Source: Daedaleopsis sinensis (lineage: Eukaryota > Basidiomycota > Agaricomycetes > Polyporales > Polyporaceae). From it: DNA of 64,000 bases. The position numbers and the translations under genes were made by a program. The DNA lies in NCBI GenBank assembly GCA_033807695.1, contig CM066305.1, positions 62,001 through 126,000 of the forward strand, in the 5' to 3' direction. The notes beneath the pieces were generated by a model. The model was not told the DNA's origin. It searched no databases and saw only the letters and a list, made by a program, of their open reading frames with translations. Of the stretch, positions 43,936-55,851 are shown one piece after another; the first letter of the stretch is position 1, and each line of letters starts with the position of its first letter.

Positions 43936-46900
43936 CGCGTCAAGCTGTATGTTTTGAGAAGGAATTCGAATAATGGTCGTGGAGGAAGAAAGAAAAGCCG
44001 TCGGACGCAGACGACAGGTTGAAATGAAGGAGGAAAGGGAGGCGTCAGAGGAGGCTAGCGGACAGGGATGCTTGCGGATTTATTGAGGGCTGTCTCTTGT
44101 CTTGTCCTCTCATCTCGTCCGCTGCTTATGTCCTCGAAATAAACGACCATCGCTTGTCACGCCTGTGTCACTCACCCATTCCCGCCAGGTCTTGATCCCC
44201 ATCTCCTCCCATAGCGGGTTGGTCTTCTTCTCACACCCAGATCGAGATCGCATCATGCTTACGTCTCCCGCCTCCCCGCCCGTTCGAGCTTCCCCTCACC
44301 GCCCGTTCGAGCTCCCCCTCACCGCCTCAGCGCTCAGCGCTCAGCTCTCACCTCGCCCATGCCAGCTCTCTCCAGACTCATGATAAGTACTGTCCTCCTG
44401 AGGTGTCGTGTCCCTGACAGTCTCCCATAGATACGCGGCCGACCTAGTCAACAAGCTCGAGCCATGTTAGAATTTCAATATTAATCATGCGTTAGCCTCG
44501 CCATCTTCTGATCCACGCCGGTTCCTTCAGGGTATGCCCAGGGTATGCCCCCCCTTTTCACCTGGATCGGACGGTCACACACGACTAACCTCTAAGCGTA
44601 TGTAGAGATAGTTCTTACCAGGCTCTCACGCAGATGTTTCTTACCGCAGGCACTGCTAAGTAGCGTAGTTCGTCTCGAGCTCGCCGGCGCCTCCTTCAAG
44701 CCTCCTCCGAGTCCACCTCTCGCGATACAATCTGCAATTCCTCCACTATACATATTAGCTCCTGCGTAGCGTATACGTATGTACGCCCGCCCCGAACCAT
44801 CGCGTTTCAGAAGGCCTCTTAATCAAGAAAAATGACCTAGCACCGTGTTTGTGAATTCGTTTGATTGCTATAGGACGCCTACTCAACGCCTACTATTGAA
44901 TAGCAATACTATAAGGTCAGCAGTGTGTAGTAATAGGCGGATTTCCCGATCCCATCTGCTTTCCATCATCTCGTCAACAGTCGTCAACTCGTTACTCTTG
45001 CTACTAGCTATCTGGCTCAGAAGCTTTACGGCTCAGGCTGGCTCAGGTGAATATCTAAGTATTTGCCCCGAGTCGACCGACGACGACAGGCCTTCCAACT
45101 AGTACTCTCAGTGCGTGGGCCGTACATAACTCGTACTTCCATATATCCCGAGTGCAGTAGCGGGCCCGAGCCAAGTTCTGCGCAGTGTGCACATATCCGA
45201 CTCCTGCGAACGCGAGCACACCTGAAACTCTCAACGGCTCGTCGGCGAACGCCGCGCGCGAGGAGGACGTTGAAACGTACATACCGTGCTCCACGACGGA
45301 CGTCGACTATTCTTGGTAAGTACGACATCCCAATCCGCCCGTAACGACCTCCAAGCCGTGACTATCCGTCATAGATCCTGCCGTCTGTCTGGAACTGCAG
45401 AACCTAGCAGGACGTAGCGAACCCGCAACCTGTCTGCGATTAATTGTCATCGCTCCGAACTCGCCTGCAACATTCGCGTACGCACTGCGAAAACCCGGCA
45501 GTCACGGCCGTGTCCCCGAGGCAAACGGACACGAAGTCGACAATCACGTTCGCATTCACATCCACCTGCAGGGTCGTGATCACACGCCGGGTCTAACTGA
45601 TACTTGCGCTTCCGGCCCTCCCAGTCACCGTGACTGGCTTGGACTGGCTCGGGGGCCTCAAGCAAGCCAGCGGACGCAGCCAATGATGGACGTTGCACTG
45701 TTGCAGGCAGTGACTGTGGGGTAGGGGCAGAGTGAGACACAGTACTGCGGTAATGATCTTTATTTGTGACTGCTATACGTGTCGTGCTGATACGGCGTAT
45801 CAACATAGGCACTTCCTCCGTGAGCTGTGAAGTTGCGCTTGCGAACACGGGCCTGGCGCAGGCCTTAGGCCTAGCCGGTTGGACGCGCGGGGGACCACCG
45901 TTCGAGTCAAGGCTCTGCGGGCGCGAAACACTGGCACGGAAGACAAGTTGACGACAATGTCCGATCAAGTTCCGGGATGGGAGCTGGTGGAGCCACCGAA
46001 CCGGAGTCAAGGAGGAAAGTGTACTTACCGTCAACCTACCGTCCTTACAAGCTACTTACTTATACCTTAGTCGTCGACCGACGACGACGGTTCTTCAGAT
46101 CCACGTTCCAACGCGGTCAAGCCTGGTCAAGCTCACTGGCAGTCTTCGCAATTGATCCCGTCCACGTGCGTAAGCGGTGCCGCATCTTCTCTCTTTCCTT
46201 GTTCGGCAGTACTTGCCTACTAACCCTGTATGCACCCCGCGCACTCCCAGCATGTACCTCATCCCGCGCTCCTTCCACCTCGCACACTCGAGAGTCGAGT
46301 CGAGAGTTGGAAGCTGCGCAGTGCGAGTGCCTGCCAGGTTGCTAGTACTGCTATCCTACCATCATTTGGTCGAGGTGGAGACCCGTCGACGAAGGTCGAA
46401 GCATGAGACATGTGAGGACGCCCGCTCACTGGCACTGGCGACGGTGGCCGCTGACTCTCCATTATGTGTCGTTCGTCTACTCGACTCCCCGCTGCGTAGC
46501 ATCTGCAGTGTGGCTCGCTGAGAGTCAGGGAGCATCGCATCCTCGAGTCTCTGACAATCATGCACAGGCGATCCGACAACTCTTGCACTGTACACCTTCT
46601 AGCGAGTAAGTACTGTTCCCTATAGAGCCCGGCACCGTAGAGTCAAACGAATGCGCTGATCATGATCGCAGGTTGGTATACACGTGTCAGCGCACGCTCA
46701 ACAGCCCGCCCACTCCCGGCGGTCGACACACTGATCTTCGCCATGTGGCATGAGCCCAGGAAGCATCCGAGACGCTGTGCTACCTTGTGCTATCTGAAGC
46801 TGCCCGCAGCTCAGTGCTCGCTTCTCCAGCTTCTCCCTTGCCACGAGGCTATGGAGGCCGGATGAGCCTGTAACTGATCCGTCTGATTCCGAGCCATGGA

Positions 46901-49447
46901 CCAAAGCAATCACCGACGCCATTTACCGGTATCCACGCTTGTACGCCTATGTCTTCGTTATGACACGTACGCGTTGCTGATGGACAATGGAGCTGAACGG
47001 TGTCAAACGGACTCAGACGATCTTGAGTTTGCGGGGCGGCGGGAGGGTCGTGATACTGCCGTTTGCAAAACGAGAGTCACTTTGCAGAAATGCTTCCAAT
47101 TCACGTCGTCCGGTGACCGAAGCAGCCCTACTAGGGCTACGTTGCAAGCTGTCTCGAACAGTCTCTAATGGCTATCCTGGGGACTTCGCAAACGAGCTAG
47201 TCAGACCTCAGCACTTCTAAGTTAACCGATGGCGTTCATAAACAAGCATATTCGGCGAGTTACTATCGTTTTTCAAACAGCTGTACTAACGTAGGCAACG
47301 TGACGGACAGTGTGACACTCATCTTCGCCGTGAGGCGCGGATCTAAGTAAGTACTTTTACCAAGTACCACTTCAAGGAGCAAATCACCTTTGAGTGCGCT
47401 ACATACAACGAGGGTTTGCAACTGCGCAGATCCCCGTAAGAGGGATCACCACTGTATGATGGAGGCTAACATTGATCTATACTAGACTGCAGGCAAGGAT
47501 GGTACGTTGTGCCAATCTCCACATGACGCATAGGCAAATGCGAGCGCCCCGGACTTGCGCACTCGGAGTCTGCAGAAGCATAATCACTGGCAGCAGCCTC
47601 CGGATGAGCAAGCAGTGCTCCTTCCCTCCGATCGACCCTCCGCACTTAGCTAATGATCTCTTCGCAGTGCGCACATCCATTGTCATTGATCGCACTCGCT
47701 GTACATGTTCCTTTCATACCGGACATCTAGGCTTCAAGCTGACAGAGCAGCAATGCTGCTGTCGGCCCCGCAGTGTACCGCTACGCTCTTCCGGATCCAC
47801 CCAGGTCCACCATCGGACAGTGTGACTGTCGTGCCCGTTGCGAACGTGACATCTATGGGCGTATCACCTCCGCACTACCGTGCGCCACACATCTCCGCGT
47901 TTTGCTGCATCCCGCTCACCTATAAGTATCACAGGGCACTCCCGCAAGTTGCAACACACTACAATACTCCTACTGTTGCGGCACTGCCAAATCATGAAGA
48001 GCTACATCATAGCTCCAGCTGCTTCCCACTCATCCCGCGCGGATTGGCCGGAAGACGTGACTCTTCACCGCCCCGCCTCCCATCACTCGGTTACGTCGTC
48101 CCGCGGGCTCGGAGAGTCCCGTCCACAGAGACGATACGATACGCGGGGGACGGACGATCGCGTTTGGCCGGCAATTCGATCCCCGCGCATTCCCCGCGCA
48201 CCGTCGAGTGTCACTGTCACCATCTCTGAGTCTCTCAATGCTCATCAGCGGATGCTGCAGCATCCCTTCACTGGAAATCGCCATCCGTCATACACGTGCA
48301 CGGGCTCGCAGGCAAGGAATCAGGATGCATCCTACTCGGACATCGGCGAAGAGCGAGCGACCGTAAGTACTTACTTACATGTTTGTGTCGAGAAAACATG
48401 CCTCCGCCACTCGTCCGCGATCTCGCACAGTCGACCTGTCCGACCCTGATGCTGGATAACTTGTCAAGCAAGGGCATGATCGTAAGTACTTCTCTCGCGA
48501 CTTCAGGCCTCAATGTTCAACGCTCGTATTGCGGCCCCGGATTTGCACGCACACGCAACATCCCGACGGCAATCCCCTCTGATCCTCGTTGGCAAGCCCC
48601 TGCAGGCTCCTGCACGGATGGTATCCGGCCACGAGTGGTGATCACTGTCTATCATCATCACTGTGCGTGATCCGTAGCCTTCTACATATGCAGCTCACAC
48701 GCTTCCAGCTCGCTCACCGGGTTCCTAGACACTGGTTGCGAGCTCACCGCTAGTAACCGATGAGACTGGGAGCAAGTACAAGGTTGTCAACAGCCCAATG
48801 CGTGCGTGACGGTGGTGCAGTACCGCAGTCACAGTCCAACTCGAGTCTTTCACACGCGTCGTATGCCAGTGGAACGTACACGTAGGAGTGCGCATCTGGG
48901 ACACGATGAGGACGCCCTCGGCCATACCCGAACCGAGTGTTCTTAATTTGGATCGGACTAGGAGTCACTGCACCACCTTTGAACGAGATGATCCAAGTTG
49001 ACTCACCGAGAAGCCGTTGCCTCCGAGGCGCATCCTTTTGTGGTCACTGGCCAACCTTGTCGAAGGTTAGTCCAGTAACCCGGTGATTCAGACAGTCATT
49101 CCGTCCATACTTAGTATACGTACGTAACGTAGTACGAGGCCCATATTCAGCTTGACCGACCGCAGTCAGGCATGCTGGCACTCGTCGCGCCCAGTAGTAT
49201 CCGTTAGCATTGCTTACCGACCGTGGGTCCATGGTACAGACCCGATGCCTCTGCTTATGCCCGAATTTCTGTAATGGAAGTATCAATTGCACCAGAAACC
49301 TACAAGTACAAATCCAGACTGCACCCGTCGTACACGGTACACGGCTGTGACACTTCCCGTCTTGCGTTCGCCATTTGTTAATCTCCATTCGCACCGCACA
49401 GCACGAATGCCTCTCCAGAGTCCATTCGCGAACCTCCTGCTCCCACC
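43936..49447. other. Gene desert of about 5.5 kb
   Basis: No frame on either strand shows a family, a signal peptide or a spliced continuation. It holds many palindromic GTAAGTACTT-like motifs (44384, 45312, 46606, 47346, 48364, 48483) and a 23-bp tandem duplication (44278-44323). The longest frames (45447-46034 minus; 47880-48449 plus) are Ser/Arg/Pro-rich chance frames. Relics of old transposons are possible but I cannot identify any. Confidence 0.5.
44278..44323 (+). repeat. 23-bp tandem duplication
   Basis: Two adjacent 23-nt copies of a GCCCGTTCGAGCT-containing unit that differ at one base, followed directly by a CAGCGCT-type short repeat up to about 44348. Confidence 0.85.
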
Positions 49448-51739
49448 TCACTCCGACGCAGACGCAGCCTGGGCCGTAGCACGCGGCGCGAACCCGCGCG
49501 GCATTTGCGCGCCCGCAGGGGGCGCGACGCGCGCGCGGAACTCATCCGCCATGTCGACCATCCGCACCCACTGCACGTCCTCGTGCGTGTTCACCCACTC
49601 GATGAACCGTTCCTGCGCGGCGGGGCCAGGTCCGCGCAGCGTGTATGTGTGTGTCCGGGAAGGGGCCGGCGCGCGAGCATTGGGCGGAGGATGTCGTACC
49701 CGAGGCGGGGGATCCAATCATCCATGTCCGTTCGTGTTGATGCAAGTGGAGATGGAGGCGGGCAGGGATGATACGTAGTCAAGTCGTTCGTTGAGTGTTT
49801 GAGCGGAGCAGGAACAGGAACGAGGTGGCGCAGGCGCGAATCCCGGGCAAACGCGGGCCGCGAGCGGGGCGGGCCCAGACGCGATTCATGTCGGAGGAGG
49901 GATAGATGGGTGCGGGGTGGACGAGGCCAGGGGCGATATCGATGGATGGGAGAGCGACACCGTGAACGGGAGGAGCGTTGGGGCGTCGTCAAGGGATCAG
50001 GGGGGTAGTGGCGTGCACCGTGTAACAGGCGGAAGAACGAGGTCGGGATGCACAGCAATTCAAGGTACGAGGATGGCAGGGACAGGGGGCGACGAGTAAA
50101 TTCCAGTGGTAGCAGACGTTAGCCATGCTGTGATCTCTCGAGTGCGCGCGCTATGCGCTCGCACAGTGTCGTTGAAGAATGACGTACCAGCATTAGCAGG
50201 ACGTGTGGGCGGCTGGAAGTGCATGATGCATTGTGCATATTGAGTGACGTAGTGGGCGTGCGCGGGAGGTCAGTGTCGGGCATGGGGAAAAGGGACGCGT
50301 GCACGTACCCGCTCACATCCGGGTGTATTGTTATCGGGAATATGAAGTTCTCTTCCTCTCTTGCGGCGCGAACGACGAAATCAGCGAGCGGTCACGGTGG
50401 CACGGCTTGATAATACCCCCGAGCCCTGCGAAGAAGGGCGCTGACCTGTATAGGTAGGTGAACATGTCCTTCCACAGCTGCTCGACGTCCCGCGCGTTCA
50501 CCTGCACGACAGACGGTGGCGTTCATGCATGTCAACGCGCTACCATTTGTCAAATTCGCCACACGACGTACCCATCCATGGGAGTTCGGGCTCGATTTGA
50601 TGAACCTAAAACACAAGATATCAGTCAGCACGCACGTTAATTTCGCGCGGGCCTGCAGGGAAGCGTACATCATGGGCGGCAGGTCGTCGAGGTACCAGTT
50701 GGCGGGGATCTCGACCAGTCCGGTCTCTTTTCCACGCACGAGCGGCTTCATCCATGCGTCTGCAGTCGCCTTGTAGTCGATCTTCGTCCATAGGTCCTGG
50801 TCGCGCAGGTAGAATGCTTGGGAGCTACGTTGCGCCAAAGGTATCAGCAGAAGTGCAGCATCCGCGGTGATCTAGCGAGACACATACTCATGCGCCATGT
50901 TCGAGTGGTCTGGACTTTGCGCATCAGCGACTGTGACGCAAGGGACGGACACATGGGTGCCGGCACACACCGTACTCGATGCCCTTCTCGAGCAGGAGCA
51001 TCGTGCCCTCCTTGCTCGTCTCCCACCAGGGCGCGACGCTGCCCTTGGGCGGAACGCCGTTGTTGAACGCGGTGAGGAGGTCGTAGGTGCGGTCGAGGAT
51101 GTCCTTCTGCTGCTCGACCGTCATCGACATCGGGTTCTCGTGCGAGTACCCGTGCAGCCCGCTACCGCCCAAAGTTCACGTATGTCAGCGCAACCGCGGT
51201 CCACTCCTCGTCTGTTTCTCATCCTCGGTAAGGACGGAGCGCACGTACATTTCGTGTCCGGCGTCTCGAACGGCGGCCATCTGCTCGGGGAACGTCTCCA
51301 GGCTATGGCCTGGCCAGGCCCGAAGCGGGTGATCAACGGGGGGCTTTACGCGTGGGAGGGCGGGCGAGATATATTGCACGAGTGCTCACCGGGGATAAAC
51401 CAGGTCGTCTTGATCCCATACTTGGCGAAGAGCTTGAGGAGGCGCGGTGTCCCGACCTCTCCAGAATACATTCCCTACGGCATATCGGAGACGGCAGGAG
51501 CAACACGAGGTGATGAACAGTGGTGAGCATTGACATTTCGCAGCAGCAACGTGTCGATTGGTACTCACCCGCGATATGTCGAGCGGGGAGTCTTCACCGC
51601 CATATGACCCCAGCCTGTCCCCGAGCCGAACGTTCAGAGTACTGTCAATGCGGGCGCGTAGAAACGAGGGTGAGGTAACGTACCAGCCTGCGACCGCGTC
51701 AACGTCAACTCCAAATCCAATTAGTATCTTCCGTGACAT
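49448..51739 (-). CDS. Polysaccharide deacetylase (NodB-fold) family protein
   Basis: Metal-dependent deacetylase fold (carbohydrate esterase 4-like, of the fungal PgdA-like subgroup). Start ATG 51739: [19 protein letters not shown], spliced to [15 protein letters not shown]. The first metal-binding Asp motif is [28 protein letters not shown] and [18 protein letters not shown] follow, then the His motif [11 protein letters not shown] (HxxxH), [46 protein letters not shown] and [20 protein letters not shown]. At least nine introns. One exon is only 25 nt (about 50188-50212, encoding RPHVLLML), and the intron after it is 575 nt. No signal peptide, so the enzyme is probably intracellular, unlike wall chitin deacetylases. 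The natural substrate is not certain. Confidence 0.88.
49613..50187 (-). other. Long intron in the deacetylase gene
   Basis: Donor GTACGTC at 50187 and acceptor GCGCAG at 49613. The join LLML|ERFIEW restores the family sequence. At 575 nt it stands out against introns of 50-100 nt in the same gene. Confidence 0.85.
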
Positions 51740-52273
51740 ACTAGTCGCGCTGTTTGTCGCCCAGTCGTCGAGATGGCTTTGTAGGAGACGGCGAGTGGGA
51801 GCAATCCACTTGCATCCCTCGCCTTGGGTGCGAAGGAGCTTGTGGGAGGCGCAGTCGTCCAGACTCCAGGGGCATGAGAACGATTACGGGTGCGGGGCTC
51901 CGTTGCACGATAAGGTCAGGGATTTGGGCTCTCACATGATTGATACAGTTTAGATGGTCATTCACGGCGCGGCCCGCAGCTTGAGGAGTACTGCCTGGAA
52001 TGAGGAGAAGGTTAGCGAGCCTACGTCTTGATAGGATTGTGGTGAGAAGTTTACAACAGGCTCAAGTCAATGCGGTCTTGAAGAGCCATTACGTATGAGC
52101 TTAAGCTTGAGGAGTCACTATTGAAGTCTCGAAGACGAGCAGAAGTTGTGGTATGTGGATGGCAGCAGACCAATTCGAGAGCCTCACGGTATTGAAGGAG
52201 GTTGCAGTCAGGTAGTAAAAGGTTAGGTTCGGAACAAACCCCTCACAGCGTGATGTATTCGCAATCCAAGCAT

Positions 52274-52534
52274 CTAGGACACTGCTGGGGGGGAGGAGTG
52301 TTCTGGACCGGTGTAGGCAAGTAGTGTACGTCGGGCGTGCGCAGATATCTCGGCATCGGGGCAGGTGTAGAAGGCGATCAGGAAGTCATTGAATGAGGTC
52401 CATTTCTCAGCTTTCACGGCATCGAGTACTCTCTTGATCTTCTGCATTCGCCGGGCTTGACTCGGATGGATCGTGGTCTGCGACGACTGTGGAGCCGAGG
52501 CTCCGAGCCAAAAACATGGTGGACGAAGAGTCAC
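52274..52534 (-). pseudogene. Fragment of a mobile-element-associated basidiomycete protein
   Basis: The frame contains RRMQKIKRVLDAVKAEKWTS, FNDFLIAFYTCPDAEISAHA and RRTLLAYTG. This resembles the N-terminal segment of expanded agaricomycete proteins (from memory, those with a DUF6589 region), where VL..M...-F-S--EFL-AFYTS--P-IS-HA-R-LAY is a recurring pattern. The frame ends shortly after and nothing downstream continues it, so only about 60 codons remain. Confidence 0.5.
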
Positions 52535-52644
52535 GGGCGCTCCGACACGACAAAACTACGCGTCTGATCAAGATGTAATTGGAACTCCGATTACTGTGAT
52601 TGTTATCGCCTGTAATCGACCTGTGATCGATTCATTAATGTCAA

Positions 52645-52670
52645 GGTTAACGTTAAACGTTAAACGTTAA
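52645..52670 (+). repeat. GTTAAAC tandem repeat
   Basis: Two perfect 7-bp GTTAAAC units flanked by GTTAAC and GTTAAG variants. Junctions contain AACGTT, as in the 40.9 kb repeat. Confidence 0.8.
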
Positions 52671-53570
52671 GTAGCAATAGGTAAGTAGTAAACGGTGGTG
52701 GGCGCTTCATAAACGAATCCACTGCCCGACAAGTTTTACTTCTTACCATCATCACCTCAGGCTCTTATTAGACCCTTCGAACTGTCGTGGAACAGTATCA
52801 AACTCTTCAGAGGCATATAGGACGGTTTTCCATCCGTCCATGGCTCAGGAGGATGTCTAGGCTGCAGTGATTCCCTCGGTCACGCATCGAACCTCCAAGC
52901 TCCCTCCTTACTCGCTCATGGTCCTATCCACGAGAATATAGTACGTGAGCTGCACACCCACCTACACAGAGGCGAGATACTGGCTGAAAGCTGTTCTCTA
53001 TTACCCTATCGGATTGTCGCTTTTCCGTGATGCTAACAGTAATCTCCTGCCAGCTTTGAAGTTTTCCGGTGGCTGGCTACGAGTATGGCACCACCCTTCC
53101 TACTCTGCCAACACGCTATAACTGATGGGAGCGACTGGTACGGACTCCAAACGGTTACACAGAGCGATGTTAGATTGACACCAACACCAGGTCGTCTACA
53201 GATACTCTCGATGGCATTGCGCGCATACTAAGGCGAACTACCACGCCTGTCAACTTATCGCACCTCTTATCGCACCTCTCAGTCTTCCGATGTGGCTGCA
53301 ACCATCGCGCTTTGCTATCGTGGACTATTCGTTCTCAAGCCTAGCTGCGGTCCCACGCAGGCGCATTGCTTCACCCCCGAGGCATTCAAATTACCCGGTC
53401 GCCGGCTCCATCTGTGGTCATACACGGCGAATTTCATCATCCAGCGCATCCGGCGATATGCTGCATCGAAGCACGTCTCTATCACCACGCGTGTCATAAG
53501 AAACGCCCCCCACGCTTGGGCTTAATTCCCCTCTTCCCGCAAATCGTTCCCTTCGACTTCGCGCAAGCCA

Positions 53571-55851
53571 TGTCCGACGAAAAGCGGGTGCGAACCCAGC
53601 CCAAGGCGGAGGAGGCCCATGAGCATGGCGGAGATGGGGCACTGGCCACCCTCAAGCACGCAGACGATGCATTGCTCGCAAAGCTGGGCTATCGGAGCGA
53701 ATTCAGGCGCGAGTTCTCTGTGAGTGTCTAAGTTCGATGTGATCTGTCCGCAAGTCGTCGTAGCCGCACGCAGTCTCATTGACATCCCGGCTATGCATCC
53801 TTCAACTACACGATCGGCCGAACACCGATGGATGGCAGCTCATTGAGACAATCGCGTTTGCGTTCTCGATCATGGGCGTCGTCGCCTCGGTATCCTCGAC
53901 AATGTACTTCCCACTCATATCTGGTGAGTCTCGTAACGCTCTCACATCGTCGAGCCGCCAAATCTAGCACGCTCACCTCTCCCGCCTCGTGTGGTGCAAT
54001 GCGGCACGCCTAGGCGGACATGTTGGAATGGTCTTCGGATGGCTCATTCCAAGCCTTTTCGTGATGACAATCGCCGCGTCTCTTGCCGAGCTGACATCTG
54101 CAATGCCGTACGTCTCGATCACCGCTGCTTGCCGCATTGTGAGGGACTGCGCTGACACCGTTTGACAGTACCAGCGCTGGTTTGTACTATTTTTCTGCGA
54201 AGCTCGCTCCACCACGCTGGGCGCCCCTCGCAAGCTGGATAACCGGATGGGCCAACGTAACTGGTCAGGTCGCTTTGGTGTGCTCTATTGACTTCACTTG
54301 GTACGCGCCATACTCGGTCCGAGACTTTGTAGACCGTTGAACTCAGGCTGATGTCGTCGCTCGGATTGACTTAGTGCCCAAATGATTACAACCGCGCTCA
54401 GCGTCGGCTCGGACGGCGCGATCGTCCTGGGCGCGGGTCCAACATACGGTATCCTTCTTGCGATCCTCTTCACTCATGGCATCGTGTGCTCCGCTGCGAC
54501 GTCGGTCATTGCGCGGCTCAACCTCTTCTACGTGCTCGTGAATGGTAAGTGTATTCTCAGAACAGCCGTGATACTCTCTCCTGAACTGGCTGGGCTTTGA
54601 GTCGGCACGACGATTGCTGCGATCGTCCTGCTGCTTACACGCAGTGGTGATCGGCGCGTGTCCACCAGTACTGCTTTCACAATGTACGAGAATAACACAG
54701 GCTGGGCAAACAGTAGGTGCTCGCGTACTCACCCCCTTGTGTCACTGACGAATATCTCCCTAGACGCATGGGCATTCTTGCTCGCGTTCACCGCTCCCAT
54801 GTGGACTCTGACCGGGTGTAAGTCGCAGTCCGCACAGCACAATCTTCTCCCCAACCGCACTCACATCCACACAGACGACTCCGCCGCGCACATCTCCGAA
54901 GAGACAGCAGGTGCCGCACGCGCGGCCCCCATCGCGATCCTCGTCGGCGTCGGCGCCACGGCGTCCCTCGGCTGGCTGCTCTTCATCTCCGCCTCCTTCG
55001 CCGCCGCCTCCGTCCCGAACCTGCTCGCGTCCCCGCTCCCGCTCCCGATGGGCCAGCTCTTCCTCGACATCCTCGGCCGGCGCGGGATGCTCGCGATCTG
55101 GAGCCTCATCATCGTCGTGCAGTACGTGACGGGGGCCGCGCAGGGCGTCGACGCGTCCCGCGTCGTGTTCGCGTTCGCGCGCGACAACGCACTCCCCGGC
55201 TCGCGCTGGTGGAAGCGCATGCACCCGTACACGCGCACGCCGGTCAACGCCGTGTGGCTCGTGATCGCGATGTCGGCGATACTCGGCCTGCTGGGCTTCT
55301 CGGAGACCGCCTTGTCGTCGCTCGCGGGGTGCGTGCCAGTTATCTCTAGCTTGTGTGCGCAGTGGGGGTGTATTGATGCTGACCGGGAGGGGCCGTGCGC
55401 AGAGCGTCGGTCATCGGGCTGTACGTGTCCTACGTCACCCCGATCTTCCTGAGGATCACGTCTGGGCGGGACAAGCTCCGCCCCGGCCCATTCTCGCTGG
55501 GCAAGTGGTACATGCCGATCGGGATAGTCGCTGTCGCCTGGGTCAGTTTCATCACCATTCTGCTCATGTTCCCTCCGGAAATCCACCCCACGGCGGAGAC
55601 GATGAGTACGTCCTCACCGTTGTCGCTCTCACTTTCTACGCCTCATTTCCCGCGGTACAGACTATGCGGTCGTGATCATCATGAGCGTGTTCGTGTTCGC
55701 ATCCGTGTCGTGGATATTCTCCGCACGGAAGTGGTTCAAGGGGCCTGTGCGGACCGTCGAGGACCACGGGGAGAGCTCGCTGTCGGGCGAGATCGAGGAG
55801 AAGAAGGCGACGCGCGTGGACGAGCACGAAGCATCCGTCGAGACTCACTGA
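53571..55851 (+). CDS. Amino-acid/GABA-type permease (APC superfamily)
   Basis: Proton-coupled amino-acid or amine permease of the plasma or vacuolar membrane, with about 12 helices. Start ATG 53571 (MSDEKRVRTQPKAEEAHEHG), then KLGYRSEFRREFS spliced to LIETIAFAFSIMGVVASVSS, the first helix of the fungal GABA/choline permease subgroup. Later segments: GHVGMVFGWLIPSLFVMTIA, TSAGLYYFSAKLAPPRWAPL, ASWITGWANVTGQ, DAWAFLLAFTAPMWTLTG, SAAHISEETAGAARAAPIAI (the conserved E-E/A-x-N-A-A helix), LIIVVQYVTGAAQGVDASRV, FAFARDNALPGSRWWKR and KWYMPIGIVAVAWVSF. A charged C-tail (EIEEKKATRVDEHEASVETH) contains lysines that could be ubiquitinated. Eight or more short introns; one or two joins near 54300-54400 are approximate. 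The substrate cannot be read from sequence. Confidence 0.9.

Larger units (their letters stand above)
51740..53570. other. Divergent intergenic region with a transposon-related relic
   Basis: Lies between the starts of the deacetylase (-) and permease (+) genes. It contains the relic at 52274-52534 and a GTTAAAC repeat. No other supported gene. Confidence 0.5.
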
